From contig NZ_FXAO01000016.1 in the NCBI RefSeq assembly GCF_900177645.1, positions 1 to 42,289 on the forward strand: a DNA stretch of 42,289 nucleotides, read 5' to 3'. The position numbers and the translations under genes are program-made. The notes under the pieces were generated by a model. It was not told the DNA's origin. It searched no databases and saw only the letters and a list, made by a program, of their open reading frames with translations. Origin of the DNA: Arenibacter troitsensis (lineage in GTDB: Bacteria > Bacteroidota > Bacteroidia > Flavobacteriales > Flavobacteriaceae). Position 1 is the stretch's first letter. Every line of letters starts with the position of its first letter. Below are positions 1 to 6,780 of this stretch, piece by piece.

Positions 1-51
1 CGGTAACCGTTGCACAAGCCTGTAAAATGTAAAATTACCAACTCAAATAAG

Positions 52-77
52 CCGCTCTAAGCGGTTTTTCTTTTTTT
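52..77 (+). terminator. Inward-facing intrinsic terminator at the IS edge
   Basis: CCGCT (52-56) and AGCGG (60-64) form a tight stem around a three-base loop, followed on the plus strand by a run of T residues to 77. It points into the IS from outside, antiparallel to the transposase gene. It would stop outside transcription from running antisense into the transposase; that role is inferred. Confidence 0.6.
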
Positions 78-89
78 GATCACCTGGTT

Positions 90-1652
90 TTAGACCAAAT
101 TCATACCCGTTAAAACGGATTTATCGACTGCTGTCGGTCTGTTTTTCAGAACAAAAAACAAGTCGATCATTCCTGCTCCGCTTTTTACTCGTTTTTGCGT
201 GAATTTCAGATACTTTTTGAGGTTGTAGGCAATGGCGGAGAGCTGCATACACTTGTTTGCCTGTTTTAGTCCAATGGTATTTACCTTTCCAAGTCCCATA
301 AACTGGGTCAAGGTTCCAAAGACAGGTTCTACGGTGCTTTGCCGTTTGCCTTTCATATACCTGCCCTGAGGGCTTTCTACCCTGGCGATGTTACGCTGGT
401 ATTCTGCTCGGTAATAAGTGACACTAAATTTCTTTTCCTGTGCGCTTTTGCCCAGACAACTACTGCGTATAGGACAATCAATACAAATGTGCTTACGGGC
501 ACGGTATTCCTTTTTTTGGGTTCCTGTTCTATAGTCATTAAACTCTTTAGTAAAAGGAATTACTTTTCCTTGTGGGCACAGGTAATGATCCTGATTTTCG
601 ACGTAGGTAAAATTGTCCGGGCCGCCTTTAAAAGTTCCGTGGGGAGGGATAAAACTCTTGAGTCCCTGACGTTCCAATAATGCATAGTTCTCTCCAGAAC
701 TATACCCGGTATCAGCTACACAATTCTCCCAAACCAAGCCTTGTTGCCACAAGCGTCGCTTTAATCTGGTTACTATATCGGGTAATTGTTGATTGTCCTT
801 TCCATCAGCATGATACGCTCTAATATCAGTAATCACGTGATGACCGGTATCCACACTAAGCTGGCTCAGGTAATTAAGCTTTCTGGCCTTGCCAGGCTTG
901 ACACTGATGCGAGCATCAGGATCGGTAGGGCTGTAATGCGTTTTATTGCTAGTGTACTTACTCCCTTTGTTCCCTGCTCCGGGACGCTGATCCTGATCTT
1001 TGCTCCAACGCTTGTTGCGAGTAGTAATGGCCTGAAGTTCTTTTTTATTGGCGGTTATACTGCGCTGACCTTTATCTGACCTATCACCCTTACTCTTGCG
1101 AAAAGGCTGCTCTTTATCCATCGCACTGATGTGGCGCACCTTGCGAAGGTGAGATTCCAATTCTTCCTCAGGTACTTTAAGCTCCAAACTGTCCATAGAG
1201 GCATTGGCTTTTACAGGTGCACTATCAATAGCCTGAGTGTGCCCGCTGACCATTCCGACTTCCACACAAAGAGTAAACACTTTGGTAAAAACCGCTTCAA
1301 ACACATCTTCAGGGAACAACTGCCGGGTACGGCTGATGGTGGAATGCCAAGGCAGCTCTTCCTCAATATCATAACCGATGAAATAAAGAACATCCAACCG
1401 CATACTGCAATGCTCGATAAGCTTGCGGTCACTGATGATGTTCTCCAAATATCCCACTAAACAGAGCTTGAAAAACACAACGGGATCGATACTCTTTTGA
1501 CCACTGGAACCATAGAAGGATTTGGTCATCGGATAAAGAAAATCTAAAGCTATAGCACCTTTTAAGCGTCTATAAAAATTCTCTCTTGGTACTCGATCGC
1601 TTAATCGAAAATTATTGAAAAGCTTTTCTTGATAGGTCTTTTTTCCTTGCAT
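90..1652 (-). CDS. IS1182-family transposase
   Basis: This 520-residue DDE-type transposase would catalyse movement of the surrounding IS. The N-terminal ~100 residues, including the stretch around SSGQKSIDPVVFFK, match the DUF772 domain of IS1182/IS5-related transposases. The middle is basic and carries the VADTGYSS acidic-residue segment typical of the catalytic core. The C-terminal part has a cysteine cluster (HICIDCPIRSSC) and the VEPVFGTLTQFMGL segment that supplies the last catalytic Glu. The length is normal for the family and there is no internal stop or frameshift, so the gene looks intact. It is alone on its strand between the two terminal repeats. The ATG at 1650-1652 is the only sensible start. 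Confidence 0.93.
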   Translation of the reverse strand: MQGKKTYQEKLFNNFRLSDRVPRENFYRRLKGAIALDFLYPMTKSFYGSSGQKSIDPVVFFKLCLVGYLENIISDRKLIEHCSMRLDVLYFIGYDIEEELPWHSTISRTRQLFPEDVFEAVFTKVFTLCVEVGMVSGHTQAIDSAPVKANASMDSLELKVPEEELESHLRKVRHISAMDKEQPFRKSKGDRSDKGQRSITANKKELQAITTRNKRWSKDQDQRPGAGNKGSKYTSNKTHYSPTDPDARISVKPGKARKLNYLSQLSVDTGHHVITDIRAYHADGKDNQQLPDIVTRLKRRLWQQGLVWENCVADTGYSSGENYALLERQGLKSFIPPHGTFKGGPDNFTYVENQDHYLCPQGKVIPFTKEFNDYRTGTQKKEYRARKHICIDCPIRSSCLGKSAQEKKFSVTYYRAEYQRNIARVESPQGRYMKGKRQSTVEPVFGTLTQFMGLGKVNTIGLKQANKCMQLSAIAYNLKKYLKFTQKRVKSGAGMIDLFFVLKNRPTAVDKSVLTGMNLV

Positions 1653-1720
1653 ACCATAAGTTACAAAATCGACCTATTTTTAATATTAAGCCAATATTAA
1701 TTTTTCATAACTTGTGCAAC

Positions 1721-1850
1721 AGGCACAACGTATATAAAAAATAGCGGTTTAGGTGCTTAAACGAAAGATAAATAATAAAATAAAGGTCATTTATAAACTG
1801 AAAATCTAGTGCGTAAAAATCCGCTACTTTTCATATACAAGACCGTTACC
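1721..1850 (+). other. attC-like imperfect palindrome (cassette recombination site candidate)
   Basis: The arms at 1730-1748 and 1820-1838 are complementary at 16 of 19 positions, and two of the mismatches become G-T pairs in a folded single strand. They enclose an ~70-base AT-rich interior. The outer boxes are AGGCACAACGTAT on the left (1721-1733) and CCGTTACCTGTA on the right (1843-1854). The size and layout recall the long attC sites of chromosomal integrons, but the core boxes do not match the RYYYAAC/GTTRRRY integron consensus and no integron integrase is in the window. Assignment to a cassette system is inference. Confidence 0.5.
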
Positions 1851-1886
1851 TGTAATTTTAAAAAAACAGATTCATAAGACCAAAAT

Positions 1887-2837
1887 ATGAGAACACTATC
1901 GACAGAAGAAAAGTCATTTGTGAAAGAATTAGTTAAAATTTCCGGAATCTCACACAACGTATTTCTTGCTAATGTAGTCGATAGAGAACTCAACAATACT
2001 GATGTTTATTTAGACTACTTCAACAAACAAGTGGAATATAGATTTGACCAAAATCTGTATAATCAAAACCAAAATCTGTTTACTGACTTTGCTCGCGAGT
2101 TTTCTTGGAGAATGATGCTATATATTAACCTATTGCGTGATTTGGAAAAAGAAGGAATGTTATTTATGTTCCAAGAAAGTCCAAATGTTAATAACTCAAG
2201 ATTTGGCAGATTGATTAATGGAAACAGGTACATTTCGAGTAGAATAAATGACCAAGAAGCGATAAGCTCTTTACTTAAATACTCGAAAAAGACAATTCTA
2301 ATCAATCAGTCTTTAATCGACTTTGAAAAGAATGACTTTAAAACTGAAGTCGACCTCAAGCACATTGAGTCTATTGAATATTCCAAGAAAAACCTAAAGC
2401 TAGCGGACGAGTCCCTGAAAAGTAGCTTAACGAGTTTAGATCTAGCTTCAAAGTCTTTAGAATCAGGAAATAAATCCTTAAGGTATAGTAGGTATACTTT
2501 GATTGCAACAATCTTAATTTTTGTCATAGGTACTGCAATAAATATTTTCATATCAAGTAAAAAGCAAGAGCCATTTACACTAAATGAAAAGCAGTTCAAT
2601 TTGTTTAATAATTCACTTTTAAAATCGGGAGAAGAGCTAAATTCAACAAAAAGAAACCTTCAAAGTGTACAGTCACAGACAGACAGCATAATTCGATATA
2701 CACGAGCCGAAACAGAAAACATTGAAAACCAAATTGAAAATTTCGTGGCTAGTAGCTCGTCTGACATAAGATCCATTAAAATTGAAATTCGAAAGATTCA
2801 AGAATCATTGGGCAAACTAAGTGATAAAATAGAATAA
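1887..2837 (+). CDS. Unknown membrane-anchored coiled-coil protein
   Basis: I do not recognise this 316-residue protein. Residues 1-150 are mixed polar/aromatic and look globular. Residues ~160-200 are rich in Ser, Leu and Lys with a heptad-like pattern. One hydrophobic helix spans about 204-223 (TLIATILIFVIGTAINIFI). Residues 230-316 are a long polar helix (NSTKRNLQSVQSQTDS and onward) likely to form a coiled coil. There is no signal peptide, so the N-terminal part is probably cytoplasmic. The gene sits alone between GTTACCTGTA (1845-1854) and its exact complement TACAGGTAAC (2843-2852), like a single-gene cassette. Its A+T richness exceeds that of the core genes to the right, consistent with transfer. 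The ATG at 1887 is the first in frame. Confidence 0.75.
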   Translation: MRTLSTEEKSFVKELVKISGISHNVFLANVVDRELNNTDVYLDYFNKQVEYRFDQNLYNQNQNLFTDFAREFSWRMMLYINLLRDLEKEGMLFMFQESPNVNNSRFGRLINGNRYISSRINDQEAISSLLKYSKKTILINQSLIDFEKNDFKTEVDLKHIESIEYSKKNLKLADESLKSSLTSLDLASKSLESGNKSLRYSRYTLIATILIFVIGTAINIFISSKKQEPFTLNEKQFNLFNNSLLKSGEELNSTKRNLQSVQSQTDSIIRYTRAETENIENQIENFVASSSSDIRSIKIEIRKIQESLGKLSDKIE

Positions 2838-3309
2838 AAAACTACAGGTAACAATGTATCCTATGAAAAGCACTAATCAAGCTCCCTAAAGTTAATATTT
2901 TATTTTTTATCAGTTTATAATGTTGATTTTGGGGTGTATAATTTTGAGTGTCAATTTTCTGTAACTAGTCTGGCTGTACAAACTCAAACAACTTGGATAT
3001 TATTCGTTATTTACTGTAGAGGTCTACACATGGCAATTCCTCTTGAATTTCATTCCTTCGACTCCCAAAAGGCTGATGTAGTAAAGTGAACAAAATTGTT
3101 TAAGAGTCTCATTATAATTTCGTAAGTATAAAAGTATTTACATTATATTAGCCCTACTTCCCCCAATGATACTAGGTTGACTCTGATAGGAGTAATGGAA
3201 TGTTTCTAATTAACAAGCCTATGACAAATTACAATTAATTAAGGATGTAGAGAGAATAGCTGCTTGAATAAACTCAATACACGAGTATTGACCAAAGCAT
3301 TAAATTATT
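2838..3309. other. 472-base AT-rich intergenic stretch with a lone cassette-type box
   Basis: It begins with TACAGGTAACAATGTAT (2843-2859), which resembles AGGCACAACGTAT at 1721-1733. The complementary right arm expected of a complete attC-like palindrome is not found downstream, so a cassette end appears truncated here. I see no ORF, tRNA or clear terminator in the rest. A promoter for the gene at 3310 must lie within it but is not evident. Confidence 0.4.
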
Positions 3310-3879
3310 ATGTGGAAATTTACAGTTTTAATATGTTACTTTATATTTAGTACAGCTAGTTTTTCCCAAAGTAGTAAGTTGGCAGAATTAGAAGGGAAAA
3401 AGAAGTTAATTGAGCAAAAAATAAAAATTCTGCAGGATTCGTTGGATTTTTGCAACGTTGAACTAAACAAACTGAAATTTAACAAATCCAATATAACTTC
3501 CACGGAATCCGGAGAAATATATGTTTGTAAAGGATTAACTAAATTAATGGAGTCTCCAAAATTCACTTCTAACATCATAGACAATTTCGAAAAAAATGCA
3601 AGGCTTATTGTTGTTGGCCATTATGGAGATTATATGAAAGTTGAAATTGGAAACAAGACTGGATTTGTACACAGGATTTTCTTGGAAAAAGAAGTATTGA
3701 ATACAAATGGGCCTGACCTAAGCACTTCAATAAAGTCAGTTTCGCCTTCTACTAACTATAACAGTACTACGAGAAAAACCTACAATTCTAGGACCTATTA
3801 TAGAGGTCCAAGAGGTGGTTGTTATTATATTAATTCTAATGGAAATAAATCTTATGTAGACAGAAGCATGTGTAATTGA
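3310..3879 (+). CDS. Secreted SH3-like domain protein with GPRGGCYY C-terminal motif
   Basis: This 189-residue protein starts with a clear signal peptide (about residues 1-20, ending SFSQ), so it is exported to the periplasm or surface. Residues 22-57 form a short coiled coil. Residues ~68-126 (IYVCKGLTKLMESP, then GHYGDYMKVEIG and GFVHRIFL) look like a bacterial SH3 domain, a module often linked to cell-wall or peptide binding. A Ser/Thr-rich linker leads to a C-terminal motif, GPRGGCYYINSNGNKSYV, with a final Cys. From memory this resembles the small PBCV basic-adaptor type domain found at the end of many Bacteroidota secreted proteins. The ligand is unknown. It stands alone, with no operon partner within 180 bases. 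Confidence 0.8.
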   Translation: MWKFTVLICYFIFSTASFSQSSKLAELEGKKKLIEQKIKILQDSLDFCNVELNKLKFNKSNITSTESGEIYVCKGLTKLMESPKFTSNIIDNFEKNARLIVVGHYGDYMKVEIGNKTGFVHRIFLEKEVLNTNGPDLSTSIKSVSPSTNYNSTTRKTYNSRTYYRGPRGGCYYINSNGNKSYVDRSMCN

Positions 3880-4060
3880 TTTTCGATATTCATACTAGAT
3901 CATTTCAAGAAAAAAATTAGAGACTAGTAGAATAAGCCCGGCCCAACACGCCTATGATAATTGATAAAAAGGGTAAAAAGCCCCTTAACTATTAACTAGG
4001 CCAACAAAAAGATTTACTAAATTAGAACTATAATTGAAAATGTAATCCGAAAATAAAATT

Positions 4061-5221
4061 TTGAGTAAAAAGATAGGATTCATAGATGAATTTGGCGATA
4101 AAAGTATACACTTTGAAAAGGTAGGTGTAACAACCTTTTTCATCGTTAGCGCAATTATAATTGATGAAGGATCAATTCAGCAAATTCGTGAAGAATTTAA
4201 AAAAATTGCAAGTAACTATACACAAGCACCAGAAATTAAATCTAACGCAAAGGCATTTAGAGATATTGATAAAAGAATAAATTTTCTAAAAGATATTTCA
4301 AATCTTGACTTTAGGATTTACAGTGTAATTGTAGATAAAAGAAAAATTTTCGAAAACAGCGGTTTACAGTTCAGAAATAGTTTCTTCAAATATGTAAATG
4401 GATTATTAGACCGCGAATTATATGATTATTATCCTTATTTAAAACTAGTAGCTGATAATCATGGTACGGATCAATTCATGGAAGGATTCATAAATTACGT
4501 TGAAAGTAATCACAATCAAACTGAGTTATTTAGAGGTCCAGAATTTCAGTTTTCAGATAGTAAGTCCGAACCCCTAATTCAGCTAGCAGATTTTATTACC
4601 GGAAGTATTGCAAAATGTTACGAACCAGAAAAGATAGAACAAAGAAGTCTTGAAATACCTAAGGTATTAAACCGCCATATTTTACACCTAAGAGAATGGC
4701 CAGAAAATCCTCCTAAATTATTACGTAAAATAGAAAATGAAGATGAAAATTATAATCAAGGACTAGTTGACTTTATATTTTTTAGAATTAATGAATATAT
4801 TAATGCTAATCAAGAAAGCACAGAGATAGAAATAAAAAATCAATTGATTTGTCTGAACTATCTAATTTATAGATTCAAACTTGATCCTTTTGAATATATC
4901 TATTCCGATGAAATAATCGATAGGATTAAAATTAGAGATATTAATTTCAACAAAAGAGTCTTTAGTAGGGAAATAATTGGACAATTAAGGGATAGCAAAA
5001 TTCTTATATTGAGTTCTCAAAGTGGTTATAAAATACCATGTTGCAAAGGTGATTTAATTAGATTCTTTAATAACTATAGTTCTCAAATCATGCCTATGAT
5101 TGAAACTTTACGCAAAACAGACATTGTAATAAAAAGTGCCACTTCTGGTAATATAAATCTACTAGAAGAAAACAATTATGAATTATTAAAAGAAATAATT
5201 GAGGTGACGGCCAGTAGGTGA
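4061..5221 (+). CDS. DUF3800 domain protein
   Basis: Residues 1-~200 match the DUF3800 family. The N-terminal FIDEFGD has the paired acidic residues of the family. There is a central ADNHG segment, and near residue 165 the FSDSKSEPLIQLADFITG block contains the conserved Asp-Ser and QLADFI. The fold is usually regarded as RNase H-like, so a nuclease role is plausible but unproven. Residues 230-386 form a separate helical part that I cannot assign. The start is a TTG at 4061, and an in-frame TAA lies at 4052-4054, so no upstream ATG is possible. DUF3800 genes are common in mobile and defence-rich DNA, and this one sits beside an IS, cassette-like repeats and an HTH gene. No toxin or antitoxin partner is adjacent. 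Confidence 0.85.
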   Translation: MSKKIGFIDEFGDKSIHFEKVGVTTFFIVSAIIIDEGSIQQIREEFKKIASNYTQAPEIKSNAKAFRDIDKRINFLKDISNLDFRIYSVIVDKRKIFENSGLQFRNSFFKYVNGLLDRELYDYYPYLKLVADNHGTDQFMEGFINYVESNHNQTELFRGPEFQFSDSKSEPLIQLADFITGSIAKCYEPEKIEQRSLEIPKVLNRHILHLREWPENPPKLLRKIENEDENYNQGLVDFIFFRINEYINANQESTEIEIKNQLICLNYLIYRFKLDPFEYIYSDEIIDRIKIRDINFNKRVFSREIIGQLRDSKILILSSQSGYKIPCCKGDLIRFFNNYSSQIMPMIETLRKTDIVIKSATSGNINLLEENNYELLKEIIEVTASR

Positions 5222-5319
5222 CTACATATTGTAGCATTACCTTTTTAGAACATTTCTAATTACGCCCATTGCTATTTATAAATCTTGAAAAAAATTGCTA
5301 TTAAATGATATTGTATATT

Positions 5320-5625
5320 TTAAATTGGAATGTTTACTCCATACTTAGATTCAAATTCTTTGAAAAGTTTTTGTAAGGAATACTGTTCGTGTCTACATAT
5401 ATTGTAAATAGTAGACAATGGTATGTCATATCCTTTAGGCTCTTTTAACTTAGAAATAGTCGATGAAGATAACCCACATAATTTGGCATATTGGTTCTGA
5501 CTTATTTCGATACCAAGTTGATTTTTTGGTTTAATTAGGAATTTTTCAAATATAAACGAACACAAATACTTATTGACCAAAGCATTGGCCTTATTAATCT
5601 CATTTTTGTCCGTTTTATTTATCAT
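5320..5625 (-). CDS. Small HTH regulator (XRE-like)
   Basis: This 101-residue protein has one helix-turn-helix at about residues 42-75 (SQNQYAKLCGLSSSTISKL, followed by PLSTIYNIC), matching the XRE/Cro pattern of a helix, a Ser-rich turn and a recognition helix. The rest is helical and has no catalytic domain, so it is probably a DNA-binding repressor or an antitoxin-like protein. It is transcribed leftward and faces a perfect 16-bp palindrome (5671-5686) lying 46 bases upstream of its ATG. That is a good candidate for its own operator and would also cover the divergent plus-strand promoter. It has no obvious partner gene. Function beyond DNA binding is unknown. Confidence 0.8.
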   Translation of the reverse strand: MINKTDKNEINKANALVNKYLCSFIFEKFLIKPKNQLGIEISQNQYAKLCGLSSSTISKLKEPKGYDIPLSTIYNICRHEQYSLQKLFKEFESKYGVNIPI

Positions 5626-5670
5626 AAAAAAGTATCACACCCAAATCAAATCAATAATTAAAAAATATCT

Positions 5671-5686
5671 GTTCGCTATAGCGAAC
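5671..5686. promoter_or_regulatory. Perfect 16-bp palindrome, candidate operator
   Basis: GTTCGCTATAGCGAAC is its own reverse complement over 16 bases. It lies between the leftward HTH gene (start 5625) and a rightward TATATTTG -7 element (5703-5710), where a repressor could control both directions. Binding by the adjacent HTH protein is inferred from position. Confidence 0.6.
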
Positions 5687-5702
5687 GATTAATATATTTT
5701 AC

Positions 5703-5729
5703 TATATTTGTCTCAGTAACATATGTTTG
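5703..5729 (+). promoter_or_regulatory. Tandem Bacteroidota -7 elements
   Basis: TATATTTG (5703-5710) and TATGTTTG (5722-5729) both match the TAnnTTTG consensus exactly. Neither has a good -33 TTG at the usual spacing, so strength is uncertain. They point away from the HTH gene into the hairpin-rich non-coding tract. Confidence 0.45.
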
Positions 5730-5846
5730 CGATTCTTCTTTGTTTGAATTAGTCTGGAAGCAGTCGCTTGGATTCCCGGTCTAAAAACTGGTAACTTGAT
5801 GCACGGGATGATAAGCAAGATGCCCATGACCCGGGGCATGGGTTTT
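5717..5846 (+). ncRNA. Candidate structured small RNA
   Basis: This is about 130 bases downstream of the -7 element at 5703, with no plausible ORF. CCGGT and ACTGG (5776-5791) form a hairpin around CTAAAA. It sits inside a larger stem that pairs CTTG and TCCCG near 5767-5777 with CGGGA and CAAG near 5803-5819. The segment ends in CCCATG/CATGGG (5823-5842) followed by TTTTCTT, an intrinsic terminator. I do not recognise a known family. The start is inferred from the -7 position. Confidence 0.4.
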
Positions 5847-5860
5847 CTTATCACAGCGTA

Positions 5861-6120
5861 CTAAACCAGTTCATGGATCTTAAAGAGGCATATAACCCTC
5901 TTTATCTGAGCGTTGTTTTATTTGGAAGTTTTGCAAGCAGTAACCAAAAGGCTAAAAGAGCTATGAAACACACCTTATGTAACTTAAATGGTAAAACGGC
6001 CACTGGGCAACTTACCGTTCTTTTGCAGCATACCGTGTACGACATTCTCTTTACCAAAAAGCCCAAGAACCCAATATAGGTTTGCACTGAACTGGTTTAA
6101 AAATCGTAAACCGGTTCATT
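5861..6120. repeat. Three copies of a TAAACCRGTTCA box with hairpins
   Basis: TAAACCAGTTCA occurs at 5861-5872. Its exact reverse complement is at 6088-6099, and TAAACCGGTTCA, with one change, is at 6107-6118. The last two form a strong hairpin (6089-6117). In between are TAAAGAGG/CCTCTTTA (5881-5904) and AATGGTAA/TTACCGTT followed by CTTTT (5987-6024). No convincing protein is encoded. It could be a small non-autonomous element or a multi-hairpin transcript. Confidence 0.45.
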
Positions 6121-6700
6121 TATTATGGGATTTGTGTTGTACCCATTATTCCGGAACTCGAAAATCCTTTTATCCCATAATCACGATCCACATATTTTTT
6201 GGCATCCGGCCAAATAACGACAAAGCAGCCTTATAACCTTAGGTTAGCCCATTGCCCGCTAGCTGTATTACCAATAGCTAATGGAGTAGGGTCAACTTTG
6301 CACAGATCCTAGATTTTGAGATGACGAAAATCTTATAAGTCCTGGTACTGAAAGTGTTTAATTTTTTACATCAGCTGGCGTAGCCAAGATTCCTTATCCG
6401 CGGAATAGTTAGCGAAAGCTCCGGAGCAGGAGCGAATTAATGAGCGACGCGGAGTTGCGCTTACGGTTTTTCGACCTAGTTGTCGAAAAAATTCATCGGA
6501 GAAGGCGCCTTTTTCTTTGTTTCGTTTCTTTTGGGCGAGCAAAAGAAATGAAAAATGAAAGTAGATATGGAAATAATACACAAATCATCAATGAACCTCT
6601 AAAATCAACGGATCAAAGGTTAAACACTACGATATTCTAAAGAATAATAATGTTCAATCAATAAAATCCATTGCCTATGACATAGAACATATACAAAAAT
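6121..6700. other. Non-coding accessory stretch with inverted repeats
   Basis: ATTATGGGAT (6122-6131) and ATCCCATAAT (6172-6181) form a perfect 10-bp inverted repeat. The section 6370-6550 is more G+C rich and looks like an interspersed repeat (see 6505-6548). I find no gene with family resemblance, and short frames here look like repeat by-products. Confidence 0.4.
6505..6548. repeat. Interspersed TTTCTTTTGGG repeat end
   Basis: TTTCTTTTG (6525-6533) and CAAAAGAAA (6540-6548) form a perfect 9-bp hairpin around GGCGAG, preceded by CGCCTTTTTCTTTG. From memory this sequence type is scattered through many Flavobacteria genomes and produces spurious short ORFs. Its copy number here cannot be judged from one window. 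Confidence 0.45.
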
Positions 6701-6701
6701 A

Positions 6702-6739
6702 GCCTCCCAAACCCTGTTTGACCGACAAGTTTGGAAGGC
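6702..6739 (+). promoter_or_regulatory. Leader hairpin before susC
   Basis: GCCTCCCAAAC (6702-6712) pairs with GTTTGGAAGGC (6729-6739), with one mismatch, around a 16-base loop. It lies 41 bases before the susC ATG. It is not followed by a T-run, so it is a 5'-leader structure rather than a standard terminator. A role in mRNA stability or attenuation is possible. Confidence 0.4.
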
Positions 6740-6780
6740 CTGTACTAAATAAAACTAAGTTTCATCTAATCTTCAAAATT

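Larger units (their letters stand above)
9..1720 (-). mobile_element. IS1182-family insertion sequence
   Basis: The element is bounded by a perfect 10-bp inverted repeat, GTTGCACAAG at 9-18 and CTTGTGCAAC at 1711-1720, around one full-length transposase gene. Beyond these 10 bases the ends diverge. I see no target-site duplication: the left flank is CGGTAACC and the right flank is AGGCACAACG. That is tolerated in IS1182-type elements, which often insert at palindromes. The right end lies directly against an attC-like palindrome (1721-1850). The exact ends are uncertain because the inverted repeat could also be the paired core boxes of a cassette. Confidence 0.75.

Noticed and set aside
5873..6079. 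68-codon open frame in the hairpin-rich region
   Set aside because: The composition is not protein-like, it spans several inverted repeats, and it lacks a family match or ribosome-binding site.
6285..6320. AGGGTCAACTTTGCAC as an insertion sequence remnant
   Set aside because: It faintly resembles IS ends, but no partner repeat or transposase fragment is nearby.
6366..6581. 71-codon minus-strand frame rich in Lys and Arg
   Set aside because: It overlaps an interspersed repeat known to me as a source of spurious short ORFs.
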